A DNA stretch of 64,000 nt from an uncultured Pelagibacteraceae bacterium (GTDB lineage: Bacteria; Pseudomonadota; Alphaproteobacteria; Pelagibacterales; Pelagibacteraceae), in assembly GCA_902629695.1 (NCBI GenBank), contig CACORY010000003.1, forward strand, positions 1 to 64,000, read 5' to 3'. This document shows, in pieces, positions 28,925 to 38,909 of the stretch (positions are counted from its first letter, which is position 1; every line of letters starts with the position of its first letter). The translations under genes were made by a program, and so were the position numbers. Below the pieces are notes generated by a model. The model did no database searches. It was not told the DNA's origin and saw only the letters and a program-made list of their open reading frames with translations.

Positions 28925-30601
28925 ATGATTTTTAAAAATATAAAATTTATTTTAATTTTATTATTATTTTACCAAAATCCCTTGTATTCTAAAAGCAGAA
29001 GTTCTGAAAATTTTGATGCTAAAAATTTATCGAATTATTTTTCTGGTATTATAGCTTTAGAGAATAAAAATAATTCTTATGCTTTAAGTTTCTTTGACTC
29101 CTCAAAAAGCCTAATAAACAAGCACGATCCTTTTATTGAAAAATATGTAACATCTTTAGTTTTAGAAAATAAAGTTTCAAGAGCAGTAAATATATTAAAA
29201 AGAAATATTGAAAAAGATAATTCAAAATATTTTGAGGCTTATTTAATATTGATTTTAGAGAGTATTAAAAACAAAAATTTCGAATTAGCTGATAAATATT
29301 TAGATGAAGCCTTTAATGTTTCTGAACAAAGAGGTTTAGAACTAGCGATTTTAGAAAGTTTTAAAGATTATGTTTATGTATTTAGAAATAAAACAATTAA
29401 TCAAGACAATAAAAATTTTGGAAACCTTTCATTAATTAATCAAATGTTTCAAAGATGTTATTTAGATGATCCTAGAACAGATAATTTTTTCTTTAACATA
29501 ATAAATAACAATGAAGCTGATTACTCTAGATATAATTTTTTTTATATGAGCTATCTAATCGAAAATAATAGAATTGAAGATTTAAATAAACTAGTAAATG
29601 AAATTGGATATATCAATTCTAGCTTACTTCTTTCACAAGCTAAAAGTTGGATTGAAAATAAAAATCAAAAAAAAATAAATCAAGTTTTTTCTTGTAAAAA
29701 TTATAATCATATTATTGGTGAGTTTTTATTTTTGATATCGAGCCTTTACTCTTCTCAAGATAATTTTGAAAAATCAAATTTTTTTATAAATCTATCACTT
29801 TATTTGAACCCAAAATTTATTTATAATTTTTCTCTTATTTCAGAAAATTACTATTCAATTAAAGATTATAAAAAAACAAAAAAAATTTTAAGGAATTTTA
29901 AAAAGGACGATGAGTTTTATTATTGGTACAGGATAAAAAAAGAAGCTCAAATAATTTCAAAAGAAAAAAATGACGATGAGTCAGTTAAATTTATTGAAAC
30001 TAAATTTTATCAATTAGATAAATCTAATGTAAAATTTCTATATGATCTAGCTAATTATTACAGAAGTTCTAAAAGATATAAGGAGGCAATTCCTGTTTAC
30101 ACAAAAATTTTAAATGAGTTTGATAATAATGACGAGATGAAATCCGATCTGTTATATAGGCGAGGAAGCAGCTATGAAAGAATTAAAAATTTCGATAAAG
30201 CAGATGATGATTTGTTAAATTCACTGAAAATATATCCTGATGATGCTTATGTATTAAATTATTTAGCCTATTCTTGGTTGGAAAGAGAATACAAGATAAA
30301 TGAAGCAATTAAGATGCTAGAAATTGCTTATGAAGCTGAAAGTGATGATCCATATATAATAGACTCGATTGGCTGGGCCTATTATCTGATTAATGATTTT
30401 TCAAAAGCGGAAGAATTCTTGATTAGAGCTGTTGAATTAATGCCAGATGACCCAATTGTAAATGACCATTATGGTGATGTTCTTTGGAAACTTGATAGAA
30501 AAATTCAAGCTAGATATTTTTGGTCTAATGTCCTTTTAATGAATGATGTAGAAGATGAAATAATAAATAAAATTAATTCAAAGCTGATTCAAGGCTTATA
30601 G
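28925..30601 (+). CDS. tetratricopeptide-repeat protein, exported or membrane-anchored
   Basis: The 558-residue protein starts with a hydrophobic signal (MIFKNIKFILILLLFYQNPL), then a helical region of repeats. Recognisable TPR units are concentrated in the C-terminal third, for example LYRRGSSYERIKNFDKADDD, VLNYLAYSWLEREYKINEAI and IIDSIGWAYYLINDFSKAEE. Homologues next to ispE are common in Alphaproteobacteria. TPRs mediate protein contacts, so an envelope scaffold is plausible; no enzymatic motif is seen. Confidence 0.82.
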   Translation: MIFKNIKFILILLLFYQNPLYSKSRSSENFDAKNLSNYFSGIIALENKNNSYALSFFDSSKSLINKHDPFIEKYVTSLVLENKVSRAVNILKRNIEKDNSKYFEAYLILILESIKNKNFELADKYLDEAFNVSEQRGLELAILESFKDYVYVFRNKTINQDNKNFGNLSLINQMFQRCYLDDPRTDNFFFNIINNNEADYSRYNFFYMSYLIENNRIEDLNKLVNEIGYINSSLLLSQAKSWIENKNQKKINQVFSCKNYNHIIGEFLFLISSLYSSQDNFEKSNFFINLSLYLNPKFIYNFSLISENYYSIKDYKKTKKILRNFKKDDEFYYWYRIKKEAQIISKEKNDDESVKFIETKFYQLDKSNVKFLYDLANYYRSSKRYKEAIPVYTKILNEFDNNDEMKSDLLYRRGSSYERIKNFDKADDDLLNSLKIYPDDAYVLNYLAYSWLEREYKINEAIKMLEIAYEAESDDPYIIDSIGWAYYLINDFSKAEEFLIRAVELMPDDPIVNDHYGDVLWKLDRKIQARYFWSNVLLMNDVEDEIINKINSKLIQGL

Positions 30602-30614
30602 AGTTTTAAATAAA

Positions 30615-31460
30615 ATGGCCACTTATAAGATAAAATCATATGCAAAAATTAATCTAGCTTTAAATATTGTTGGAAAAACCTCATCATTACACAAAATTGA
30701 AACAATCGTGGCATTTATTGACTTATTTGATGATATCTTAATTGAGAAAATAAAGTCAAAAAAAAATAAAATTGAATTTGTTGGTAAATTTTCAAAAAAA
30801 ATTACTAAGAATAATACAGTATCAAAATTATTGAATATTCTAGAAAAAAAAAAATTGTTAAAAGGCAAGAAATTCAAAATAAGAATTTTAAAAAAAATTC
30901 CAGTTCAAGCAGGTTTGGGTGGTGGATCTATGAACGCCGCAAGTATATTAAGATATTTTATAAAAAAAAAGATTATAAAAATTAGTAAAGAGGAATTAAG
31001 AAAAATTTGTAATTTAATTGGCTCAGATGTGATCTTAGGGCTTGATCCAAAATTTACTATTTTGAATACAAGACATAAAATAATAAGATATATGAATATC
31101 AAAAAAATTTATACTTTATTGATTAAACCTAAGTTTGGATGTTCTACTAAGGCTATATATTCAAAAGTTAAAAAATTTAGTAGACCTAAATTTTTGTGTC
31201 CTTCAAGAAAAATGTTTGATTTAGATTTTTTAAATCAAATGAATAATTCTTTAGAGCATGTGGCCTTTTTGCAATATCCAAAACTTAGACAATTAAAATT
31301 TTCAATAGAAAAACTAACAAGCCCAATATTTGTTAGGATGACGGGTTCAGGATCAACTTTGGTCGCATATTTTACTTCAAAAAAAGTATGTGAGAATGCA
31401 AAAAAAAATTTTTATAAAAAATACAAAAATTACTGGTGTATAGCTTCAAAAACTATATAA
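30615..31460 (+). CDS. ispE: 4-diphosphocytidyl-2-C-methyl-D-erythritol kinase
   Basis: The 281-residue GHMP kinase begins YKIKSYAKINLALNIVGK and has the ATP loop IPVQAGLGGGSMNAASILR near residues 95-113 and the third motif RMTGSGSTLVAYF near 238-250. It phosphorylates CDP-ME in the MEP pathway, upstream of ispH, which is also in the window. The usual DGYH after the first motif reads SLHKIET here, a mild divergence. tRNA-Gln follows 32 bp downstream on the same strand. Confidence 0.92.
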   Translation: MATYKIKSYAKINLALNIVGKTSSLHKIETIVAFIDLFDDILIEKIKSKKNKIEFVGKFSKKITKNNTVSKLLNILEKKKLLKGKKFKIRILKKIPVQAGLGGGSMNAASILRYFIKKKIIKISKEELRKICNLIGSDVILGLDPKFTILNTRHKIIRYMNIKKIYTLLIKPKFGCSTKAIYSKVKKFSRPKFLCPSRKMFDLDFLNQMNNSLEHVAFLQYPKLRQLKFSIEKLTSPIFVRMTGSGSTLVAYFTSKKVCENAKKNFYKKYKNYWCIASKTI

Positions 31461-31492
31461 GGTTGGATTTTTGTGGTATACAAAATTTTTAT

Positions 31493-31566
31493 TGGGGCGT
31501 AGCCAAGCGGTAAGGCACGGGTTTTTGGTACCTGCATCCTAGGTTCGAATCCTAGCGCCCCAGCCA
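31493..31566 (+). tRNA. tRNA-Gln (anticodon TTG)
   Basis: A full cloverleaf can be folded: acceptor TGGGGCG/CGCCCCA, D stem GCC/GGC, anticodon stem CGGGT/ACCTG with loop TTTTGGT and anticodon TTG, T arm CTAGG-TTCGAAT-CCTAG, discriminator G, and an encoded CCA. The U1-A72 pair and G73 fit glutamine identity. It lies 32 bp after ispE and only 3 bp before the CCA-adding enzyme gene. Confidence 0.96.
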
Positions 31567-31569
31567 ATT

Positions 31570-32841
31570 ATGAATAGTATTTTAGATATAATTTTTCTTA
31601 GAAGAAATAATTTCAAAAATATTACTGCAAGTATTAAAGATCTTTCGACTCATAAAAAAGTAGATCAGATTTTTAAAGCAATCAAACTAAACTCTACTAC
31701 TGGTGAAATTCGGTACGTTGGTGGTTGTATTAGAAAGATTTTGAATAATGAAGTTGTAGATGATATTGATTTAGCAACAAATTTAGAACCTCAGGAAGTA
31801 TGTGAAATTTTAAAAAATAATAATATTAAATTCTATGAGAGTGGTATTGAACATGGAACAATAACCGCGATGATAGATAATTTTAAATTTGAGATAACTA
31901 CTTTAAGAGAGGATGTAGAAACAGATGGAAGACATGCTAAAATAAAATTTTCCAAAGATTGGAAAAAGGATGCTTCTAGAAGAGATTTTACAATTAATTC
32001 AATTTACTCTGATGATGCTGGTAATTTATTTGATCCATTTAATGGAAAAAAAGATCTTGAAAATGGCTATATCAAATTTATTGGAGAACCAGATAAAAGA
32101 ATAAAGGAAGATTATCTTAGGATTTTAAGATATTTACGATTTTATTCAAACTATTCCAAACACCATCACGATACAGATGTTATTAAAAAAATAAAAATTA
32201 ATATAGGTGGTATTTCAAAACTATCAAAAGAGAGACTATTTGATGAATTAAAGAAAATCACAAATATAAAAACATTAGAAAAATTATCAAAAGACAAAAC
32301 CAGCTCTGAAATATTCTTAATGATTTTTCCAGAAATTAAAAATTTAGATTTTTTTTCAAAGCTGAAACCACACTCTTTTAATTTGACTAGGGAATTTGAT
32401 TTTATTTTTCTATTAACGTTAATGATATTAGATAATAGTGATAATGTAGATTATTTTTTATATAAGTTTAATATTTCAAATAAGGATAAAAAAAGGATAA
32501 AATTATTGGATAATTTTTATAGAGAAAATTCTTCTAAAAAAATTACGTTGAATGATTTAAATAAGATTTTTTACTTTAGTGGAAAACAAGCAGTAATTGA
32601 TATTCTAAATTATAAAATTTTTAAATCAAAAAAATTAGATCTAAAGTTAAAAGAATTTAAAGACCATTTTATTAATAAGATTATACCAATAATGCCTATT
32701 AAGGCGGATCTATTAATGTCTAAATATAAAATATCGAAGGGTAAGATTTTAGGTGATAAAATAAAAAGTATTGAGGAAAAATGGGTTGAAAATAATTTTA
32801 ATATTTCTGATCAAGAAGTTGAAAATATTTTAAAAAATTAA
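31570..32841 (+). CDS. cca: CCA tRNA nucleotidyltransferase / poly(A) polymerase family
   Basis: The 423-residue class II nucleotidyltransferase has the catalytic motif RYVGGCIRKILNNEVVDDID with the Asp-x-Asp pair near residues 62-64, then LREDVETDGRHAKIKF near 114-129, DASRRDFTINSIY and the RIKEDYLRILRYLRF segment near 177-191. These are the head and neck of a bacterial CCA-adding or poly(A) enzyme. The start ATG lies 3 bases after the encoded CCA of tRNA-Gln. It ends on a TTAA shared with greA. Confidence 0.9.
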   Translation: MNSILDIIFLRRNNFKNITASIKDLSTHKKVDQIFKAIKLNSTTGEIRYVGGCIRKILNNEVVDDIDLATNLEPQEVCEILKNNNIKFYESGIEHGTITAMIDNFKFEITTLREDVETDGRHAKIKFSKDWKKDASRRDFTINSIYSDDAGNLFDPFNGKKDLENGYIKFIGEPDKRIKEDYLRILRYLRFYSNYSKHHHDTDVIKKIKINIGGISKLSKERLFDELKKITNIKTLEKLSKDKTSSEIFLMIFPEIKNLDFFSKLKPHSFNLTREFDFIFLLTLMILDNSDNVDYFLYKFNISNKDKKRIKLLDNFYRENSSKKITLNDLNKIFYFSGKQAVIDILNYKIFKSKKLDLKLKEFKDHFINKIIPIMPIKADLLMSKYKISKGKILGDKIKSIEEKWVENNFNISDQEVENILKN

Positions 32842-33314
32842 ATATATTTTACATCTTTAATTTCAAAATTCTTTATTCCTGCTGGTGTGGAAATTTCAAC
32901 TAAATCATTTTTATTTTTTCCAATTAATCCTTTTCCGATTGGTGATTTAAAGTAAATAAGTTTTTCTTTTAAGTTGGCCTCATCTTTTCCAACAATTTTA
33001 TAATTTATGTTTTCACCACTGTCTAAGTTTTCTAAAAAAACTGTTGAACCAAAAATTACTTTTCCATCATTCTTTAATTTTGTTACATCAATAACATTAG
33101 CTCTTGCAATGATATCATTAATTTCTGTAATCCTTCCCTCATTATGAGACTGTTCTTCTTTAGCAGCATGATATTCAGCGTTCTCTTTTAAATCTCCATG
33201 AGATCTTGCCTCTGAAATAGCGGCAACTATTTTTGGTCTTTTCTTTTCTTTTAAAAAAATTAATTCTTCCTTAAGTTTATTTAACCCATTAAGAGTTATT
33301 GGCTCTTTGTCCAT
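32838..33314 (-). CDS. greA: transcription elongation factor GreA
   Basis: The 158-residue protein has the GreA layout: an N-terminal antiparallel coiled coil starting PITLNGLNKLKEELIFLKEK, with the catalytic acidic tip SEARSHGDLKENAEYHAAKE near residues 34-53, and a C-terminal FKBP-like domain ending SPIGKGLIGKNKNDLVEIST. It rescues backtracked RNA polymerase by stimulating transcript cleavage. It lies one base after hemF on the same strand. Confidence 0.96.
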   Translation of the reverse strand: MDKEPITLNGLNKLKEELIFLKEKKRPKIVAAISEARSHGDLKENAEYHAAKEEQSHNEGRITEINDIIARANVIDVTKLKNDGKVIFGSTVFLENLDSGENINYKIVGKDEANLKEKLIYFKSPIGKGLIGKNKNDLVEISTPAGIKNFEIKDVKYI

Positions 33315-33315
33315 A

Positions 33316-34143
33316 TTATTTCCATTTCGCTAATGGAGGAAGTGACATCAAAATACCTTCTGTATTCCCACCAGTTTGTAATCCAAATTTTGTGCCTCTA
33401 TCATAAAGTAAATTAAATTCTGTATATCTACCTCTTTTAAAATATTGTTCTTCTTTATCTTTAGCTGTCCATTTTTTTTTGATTTTATTTATTATGATCT
33501 TATTAAAAATTAATTGAAATGTAACCCCTACATCTCTTACAAATTTAAAATCATTTTCAAAGTTATCATCTTTGTAGTCAAAAAAAATTCCACCTATTCC
33601 CCTAGGCTCTTTTCGGTGTGGTAAGTAAAAATATTCATCACACCATTTTTTATACTTTCTATAATAATTTTTATTATGACGATTACACATATTTTTTAAA
33701 ATTTTGTGAAATTTAATCTTTTCAATTTTGTCGAATTTTGACGGCGTGACATCCATTCCTCCTCCAAACCAATCTTTCGTAGTACAGATATATCTGGTGT
33801 TAAAATGCATAGCTGGTATTAATGGATTTTGCATATGCATTACTACGGAAATACCAGATGCCCAAAATCTGGGGTCTTTTTTCGCTCCAGGAATACTATT
33901 TTGAAATTCTTTAGGAAATTTTCCGTAAACTTTTGAAAAATTTACTCCAACTTTATCAAAAATTTTTCCATTTTGTAAGATTCTATACTCACCTCCACCT
34001 TCATCTTTAGAAATATTTTTTTTCCAAGATGTTGATTTAAATTGAACTCGGTTATTTTCAAGTTTTTTAATATCTTCACAAAATGAGTCTTGTAAAGACT
34101 TAAACCAGTTGCTTGCTAAATTTTTTCTTGTATCAAAATCCAT
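33316..34143 (-). CDS. hemF: oxygen-dependent coproporphyrinogen III oxidase
   Basis: The 275-residue protein carries CPO signatures: GGGEYRILQNGKIFDKVGVN near residues 48-67, PAMHFNTRYI near 110-119, WFGGGMDVTP near 125-134, HRKEPRGIGGIFFDY near 175-189, and the C-terminal LLYDRGTKFGLQTGGNTEGI segment. It decarboxylates coproporphyrinogen III in aerobic haem synthesis, supplying the cytochromes encoded nearby. It abuts trmL and greA on the same strand. Confidence 0.96.
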   Translation of the reverse strand: MDFDTRKNLASNWFKSLQDSFCEDIKKLENNRVQFKSTSWKKNISKDEGGGEYRILQNGKIFDKVGVNFSKVYGKFPKEFQNSIPGAKKDPRFWASGISVVMHMQNPLIPAMHFNTRYICTTKDWFGGGMDVTPSKFDKIEKIKFHKILKNMCNRHNKNYYRKYKKWCDEYFYLPHRKEPRGIGGIFFDYKDDNFENDFKFVRDVGVTFQLIFNKIIINKIKKKWTAKDKEEQYFKRGRYTEFNLLYDRGTKFGLQTGGNTEGILMSLPPLAKWK

Positions 34144-34144
34144 T

Positions 34145-34618
34145 TTAAATTAATTCATTTTGTCTTAAACTTTCAGCTAATATAATTGCTACTGATGATG
34201 CAATATTAAGAGAACGCTTATCATTTTTCATAGGAATTTTTAGTTTATATTTTATTGATTTATGTACTTTATCAGGAACTCCTGCACTTTCCCTTCCAAA
34301 TAAAATTGTATCATTTTTATCAAATTTAAATTTGGTATAAGATATAGAAGCTTTAGTTGTCATCAATATAATTCTTTGATTCTTTTTTGACGTAAAAAAT
34401 TCATCTGCACTTTTATAAAATTTGATATCTTTTTCATCCATATAATCCATTACGACACGTTTAAATCTCTTATCATTCAATAAGAAACCACAGGGCTCTA
34501 TAATTTCTAGTTTTGCCCCGAGACAAGAGCAAGTTCTTATAATTGCAGCTGTATTTTGGGGTATATCAGGTTCAAATAATGCAATTATAGGCCCCTGAAT
34601 TGTTGAATTCTGTGTCAT
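34145..34618 (-). CDS. trmL: tRNA (cytidine34-2'-O)-methyltransferase TrmL
   Basis: The 157-residue minimal SPOUT enzyme has IALFEPDIPQNTAAIIRTCS near residues 12-31, DTILFGRESAGVP near 103-115 and the knot loop IPMKNDKRSLNIASSVAIIL near 129-148. It 2'-O-methylates the wobble base of certain tRNA-Leu. It is one base from hemF, and is divergent from petA across 93 bp. Confidence 0.92.
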   Translation of the reverse strand: MTQNSTIQGPIIALFEPDIPQNTAAIIRTCSCLGAKLEIIEPCGFLLNDKRFKRVVMDYMDEKDIKFYKSADEFFTSKKNQRIILMTTKASISYTKFKFDKNDTILFGRESAGVPDKVHKSIKYKLKIPMKNDKRSLNIASSVAIILAESLRQNELI

Positions 34619-34711
34619 TCTTTCAGTAGTAAATTTGTTATTTTATATTATATGAATTTATATATTTAGGTAGAAATAATCTATATTGAGTATATTTAAG
34701 AAAAAACATTA
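34619..34711. promoter_or_regulatory. divergent promoter region trmL / petABC
   Basis: These 93 AT-rich bases separate two divergent transcription units. Several TATAAT-like boxes occur (for example TATATT near 34645), but none pairs uniquely with a -35 box. A bc1 promoter is expected here on functional grounds. Confidence 0.3.
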
Positions 34712-35221
34712 ATGTCAGAAAAAAAAACCAACAGACGAGATTTTTTATTTACAGCAACTTATGCCGTGGGTGCAGTAGGGGTGGGAGCAACAATTTGGCC
34801 TATGATTGATCAAATGAATCCTGATGCCTCGGTAAAAGCACTTGCAAGTACAGAGGTAGATGTGAGCGCGGTTAATCCAGGCAAAACTATAACAGTTTTG
34901 TGGAGAGGGAAACCAGTTTTTATTAGAAGAAGAACTCAAGATGAGATTGCTGAAGCGAGATCAGTAAAGCTCGAGGAATTAAAACATCCTGAAAGTGATG
35001 AAGATCGAGCTAAAGATCCAGAGTGGCTTGTCATGTTGGGTGTATGTACTCATCTTGGATGTGTTCCATTAGACCAAAAAGGTGATTACAATGGTTGGTT
35101 TTGTCCATGTCACGGATCTCATTATGATACATCTGGAAGAATTAGAAAAGGTCCTGCTCCAACTAATATGGAAATTCCTAAATATGAATTTGTCAACAGT
35201 AATACAATTAAGATTGGATAA
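34712..35221 (+). CDS. petA: ubiquinol-cytochrome c reductase Rieske iron-sulfur subunit
   Basis: The 169-residue protein has a twin-arginine-like start (TNRRDFLF, residues 6-13), one membrane anchor (about 13-32) and the 2Fe-2S domain. Cluster ligands are Cys112/His114 in VCTHLGC and Cys131/His134 in CPCHGSHYD, with Cys117 and Cys133 for the disulfide. It transfers electrons from quinol to cytochrome c1. petB follows after 5 bases. Confidence 0.97.
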   Translation: MSEKKTNRRDFLFTATYAVGAVGVGATIWPMIDQMNPDASVKALASTEVDVSAVNPGKTITVLWRGKPVFIRRRTQDEIAEARSVKLEELKHPESDEDRAKDPEWLVMLGVCTHLGCVPLDQKGDYNGWFCPCHGSHYDTSGRIRKGPAPTNMEIPKYEFVNSNTIKIG

Positions 35222-35226
35222 TAATA

Positions 35227-36492
35227 ATGAGTGATCATCAGTACACCCCAGAATCTAAATTTGGAAAATGGTTTAATGACCGTTTACCTCTGCTTACACT
35301 AGCAAATCACTTAACTGATTATCCAACGCCAAAAAACCTAAACTATTGGTGGACTTTTGGGGGAATTTTAACTTTCTGTTTAATAACACAAATTGTGACA
35401 GGCTTAGTGTTAGCAATGCACTACATCGCACATGCTGACATGGCTTTTGATAGTGTTGAGCATATTATGAGAGATGTAAATTATGGTTGGTTAATTAGAT
35501 ATATTCATGCAAACGGTGCATCAATGTTTTTTTTAGCAGTCTACATTCATATATTTAGATCTCTTTTTTATGGTTCTTACAAAGCTCCAAGAGAAATAAT
35601 TTGGATTATTGGGATTATAATTTATCTCTTAATGATGGCAGCCGCATTTATGGGCTATGTTCTTCCTTGGGGGCAAATGAGTTTTTGGGGCGCAACTGTA
35701 ATTACAAATTTGTTTAGTGCAATTCCTTTAGTTGGTGAAGGAATAGTTACTTGGTTATGGGGAGGTTACTCAGTAGATAACCCAACACTTACTCGATTTT
35801 TTACACTTCATTACTTAATACCATTTTTGATTTTAGGCTTGGTAGTATTGCATATTTGGGCATTACATGTTCCTGGAAATAACAATCCAGTAGGTATTGA
35901 TATTAAGAAGCCATCGAAAGACACAGTACCATTTCATCCTTACATTGTTATCAAAGATGGATTTGCTTTATTAATGTTCATGATCGTTTTTGCATTTTTT
36001 GTTTTTTATACACCAAATATACTTGGCCATGCAGATAATTACATTGAGGCTGATCCTTTAGTAACTCCAGCCCATATTGTTCCTGAATGGTACTTGTTAC
36101 CTTTTTATGCAATTTTGAGATCAGTTCCTGATAAACTTTTAGGTGTTGTTGCAATGTTATCAGCTATTTTTATTTTAGCAGCTTTACCTTGGCTTGATAC
36201 TTCAAAGATTAGATCTGCAGTCTTTAGACCATTATACAGACAATTTTATTGGATCCTTGTTGCTGATGTTTTAATTTTAGGCTACGTCGGAGCGATGCCT
36301 GCAGAAGGATTGTATTTGCTAATTGCGAGGGTAGCTACAGCATATTATTTTTTACACTTTTTAGTGATTTTACCAGTTTTAGGATTTAGAGAAAAAACTC
36401 TTCCAATACCATTGAGTATAACCGAGCCAGTTCTGGGTGGATCTCCTAATTTAGCTACGGCAAAAAACAAAGAAAGTTCAATAATTAAGTGA
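35227..36492 (+). CDS. petB: cytochrome b of the bc1 complex
   Basis: The 421-residue polytopic protein has the four haem-ligand histidines in [18 protein letters not shown] and [20 protein letters not shown] segments, the Qo-site PEWY motif ([14 protein letters not shown] near 276-289) and [18 protein letters not shown] near 144-161. It oxidises ubiquinol and recycles electrons in the Q-cycle. The C-terminal extension past ~400 is short. Its stop overlaps the petC start (GTGA). Confidence 0.97.
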   Translation: MSDHQYTPESKFGKWFNDRLPLLTLANHLTDYPTPKNLNYWWTFGGILTFCLITQIVTGLVLAMHYIAHADMAFDSVEHIMRDVNYGWLIRYIHANGASMFFLAVYIHIFRSLFYGSYKAPREIIWIIGIIIYLLMMAAAFMGYVLPWGQMSFWGATVITNLFSAIPLVGEGIVTWLWGGYSVDNPTLTRFFTLHYLIPFLILGLVVLHIWALHVPGNNNPVGIDIKKPSKDTVPFHPYIVIKDGFALLMFMIVFAFFVFYTPNILGHADNYIEADPLVTPAHIVPEWYLLPFYAILRSVPDKLLGVVAMLSAIFILAALPWLDTSKIRSAVFRPLYRQFYWILVADVLILGYVGAMPAEGLYLLIARVATAYYFLHFLVILPVLGFREKTLPIPLSITEPVLGGSPNLATAKNKESSIIK

Positions 36493-37268
36493 AAAACTTC
36501 TTAAGAATATTTTATCTATTCATATTATTTTCTGGGGTTCAATCAAATTCTATTGCGGCTGAAAAAATAGAGTATTTAAAAACTGATTGGAGCTTTAAAG
36601 GACTTTTCGGTAAATTTGATAGAGCTGCGCTTCAAAGGGGATATCAAGTTTATACTGAAGTATGCTCTTCATGTCATTCAATGAAATATTTGAGTTATAG
36701 AAACTTAGCACAAAAAGGTGGACCTGAGTTCACAGAGGCTCAAGCAAAAGCAATTGCAGCATCTTTTGAAGTGAAGGATGGACCGAATGCAGATGGTGAT
36801 ATGTTTACAAGACCAGGAAAATTATCTGATAAATTTGTAATGCCATATGAAAATGTTAAGGCTGCTCAAGCAGCTAATGGAGGTGCATATCCTCCTGATA
36901 TGTCAGTATTAGTTAAAGCAAGAGGCGGGGGTGTAGATTATATCTATTCACTTCTTCAAGGATATGAAGATCCGCCGGTAGGAGTTACCTTAGACGATGG
37001 AGTTTACTATAATAAATATATGTATGGTAACAAAATCAAAATGTCTAACCAATTATCAGATGGATTAGTTGAATATTCTGATGGCACAAACGCAACTGTT
37101 GAGCAAATGTCGAAAGACGTAACAACATTTTTAATGTGGGCAGCTGAGCCTCATTTAGAGGCACGACATCAAATGGGTTTTAAAGCTATTATTTATTTAA
37201 TAATTCTTACTGTTCTAGTTTATTTTAGCATGAAAAGAATATGGTCACGTATTGAAACGGAAGTTTAA
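36489..37268 (+). CDS. petC: cytochrome c1
   Basis: The 259-residue protein starts with GTG at 36489, overlapping the petB stop. It has a signal peptide ending near residue 24 (SNSIAA), the haem c motif [16 protein letters not shown] near residues 58-73, a Met ligand region [15 protein letters not shown] near 208-222, and a C-terminal membrane anchor near 235-252. It passes electrons from the Rieske protein to soluble or membrane cytochrome c. Its last 24 bases overlap the end of ychF. Confidence 0.96.
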   Translation: MKNFLRIFYLFILFSGVQSNSIAAEKIEYLKTDWSFKGLFGKFDRAALQRGYQVYTEVCSSCHSMKYLSYRNLAQKGGPEFTEAQAKAIAASFEVKDGPNADGDMFTRPGKLSDKFVMPYENVKAAQAANGGAYPPDMSVLVKARGGGVDYIYSLLQGYEDPPVGVTLDDGVYYNKYMYGNKIKMSNQLSDGLVEYSDGTNATVEQMSKDVTTFLMWAAEPHLEARHQMGFKAIIYLIILTVLVYFSMKRIWSRIETEV

Positions 37269-38318
37269 AACATCCCCATCTTTAACAATATAATCTTTCC
37301 CCTCTAATCGCATTTTACCATTGGTTTTAGAATTTACCCAACCATTGTTATTTATAAAATCCTCATAAGAAACAGTTTCTGCTCTAATAAAACCCTTTTC
37401 GAAATCTGTGTGAATTACACCTGCAGCCTTTGGTGCTGTACAGTTTTTTTGAATTGTCCATGCCCTTGTTTCCTCTGGCCCAGAGGTGAAATAAGTATCA
37501 AGTTCAAGAATTTTATATCCTTTTTGTATCAATAAATCTAATCCAGTTTTTTTAATTCCAATCATTTCCATATAATTTTTTCTTTCATTTATATCTAATT
37601 CATTTATTTGATTTTCTATATCTGCTGAAATAATAAGAGTATTTTCTTGGTCAAACTTATTAACAAAATCTCTAGTATAAGCGTTACCATTCTGGATACT
37701 TTTTTCATCTACATTACAAATGAATATCTTTGGTTTTAAAGATAGCAATCCACTTTGTTTAAGTTGTTTTTTATCAAAAAGACCTTTTAGATTAGATAAA
37801 TCTTCATTTTTATTTATTGAATTTAAAGTCAACTCAAGAATTTTTAACTGTTCATCTTCAATATTTTTCTTATTATTTTTTTCTAGTCTTTTTTGAATTG
37901 ACTCTAAATCTGCAAGCATCATTTCAGTCTCTATAATTTCAAGATCTCTTACAGGATTAACATCTGGATTAACATTCTGTATATCATCAGAGTCAAAGCA
38001 TCTAATCATATGAATTACTGCATCAACTTCTCTAATATGTGAAAGAAATTTATTACCTAAGCCTTCGCCTTTTGAGGCTCCCTTCACCAAACCTGCTATA
38101 TCAACAAATGATATAGTGGTATTAATAATTTTTTTTGAGTTTGAAATCTTTGCTAAATTTTCCAATCTTTCATCTGGAACTGGAACAATCCCAATATTTG
38201 GATCTATAGTGCAAAAAGGAAAATTTGCAGCTTGCGCTTTGCTAGAATTAGTTAATGCATTAAAAAGAGTAGATTTTCCCACATTTGGTAATCCAACAAT
38301 ACCACACTTAAAACTCAT
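37245..38318 (-). CDS. ychF: redox-regulated ATPase/GTPase YchF
   Basis: The 357-residue Obg-family protein has P-loop GLPNVGKSTLFNALT near residues 9-23, switch DIAGLVKGASKGEGLGNKFL near 71-90, and the C-terminal TGS domain containing YFTSGPEETRAWTI and AAGVIHTDFEKGFIRAE. YchF binds ATP in preference to GTP and associates with ribosomes. It overlaps petC tail-to-tail by 24 bp and shares its first base with the pth stop codon. Confidence 0.95.
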   Translation of the reverse strand: MSFKCGIVGLPNVGKSTLFNALTNSSKAQAANFPFCTIDPNIGIVPVPDERLENLAKISNSKKIINTTISFVDIAGLVKGASKGEGLGNKFLSHIREVDAVIHMIRCFDSDDIQNVNPDVNPVRDLEIIETEMMLADLESIQKRLEKNNKKNIEDEQLKILELTLNSINKNEDLSNLKGLFDKKQLKQSGLLSLKPKIFICNVDEKSIQNGNAYTRDFVNKFDQENTLIISADIENQINELDINERKNYMEMIGIKKTGLDLLIQKGYKILELDTYFTSGPEETRAWTIQKNCTAPKAAGVIHTDFEKGFIRAETVSYEDFINNNGWVNSKTNGKMRLEGKDYIVKDGDVLNFRFNT

Positions 38319-38878
38319 TATTTGTTATTAACTGTACTAGAAAATAAATCTAATTTTTTTTCAACAAGTATTGAGATGGATTCGGTAATATTATTTAAAG
38401 TTTTTTCGATTCCAACTGACTCATCTTCATTAAAATTTTGCAAGACATAATCAGCAATTTCCATATCGTTTTTTGGTTTTCCTATTCCAATTCTGACCCT
38501 TGAATATTCCTTTCCAATAAATTTATCAATAGAGGCTATTCCATTATGGCCTGCACTTGAGCCACCAAATTTAGCTTTTATCTTTCCAAATTCAATATCA
38601 AGATCATCATGAAAAACCACTACATCTTCAGCATCTATTTTAAAGTACTCAATTAACTCTCTAATACATATTCCAGAATTATTCATAAATGTAAGAGGCT
38701 TAATGGCATAAACTTTTTTGTCACCTATATTTCCTGTTGTTAGAAGTCCTTTAAATTTTGGTTTTTGTTTAGACAAATTAAATTTTTTATTAATAGAGTC
38801 TATGATCTTAAAACCTATATTATGCCTATTGTTCTCACTATCTGGAGTTGGATTGCCTAGACCTACAAATAAAATCAT
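38318..38878 (-). CDS. pth: peptidyl-tRNA hydrolase
   Basis: The 186-residue protein starts MILFVGLGNPTPDSENNRHN, where the conserved Asn and catalytic His20-region are intact (NRHNIGF), and has TFMNNSG near 64-70, VVFHDDLDIEFGKIKAKFGG near 88-107 and HNGIASIDKFIG. It recycles peptidyl-tRNA. Order rplY-pth-ychF on one strand is the usual bacterial arrangement. Confidence 0.95.
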   Translation of the reverse strand: MILFVGLGNPTPDSENNRHNIGFKIIDSINKKFNLSKQKPKFKGLLTTGNIGDKKVYAIKPLTFMNNSGICIRELIEYFKIDAEDVVVFHDDLDIEFGKIKAKFGGSSAGHNGIASIDKFIGKEYSRVRIGIGKPKNDMEIADYVLQNFNEDESVGIEKTLNNITESISILVEKKLDLFSSTVNNK

Positions 38879-38909
38879 AATTTAATGAGATTAGATTTAA
38901 CCTAATTGA

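Noticed and set aside
30615..31460. ispE as a possible pseudogene because of the altered DGYH-like segment
   Set aside because: The frame is intact, the length is normal and the ATP and third GHMP motifs are well kept.
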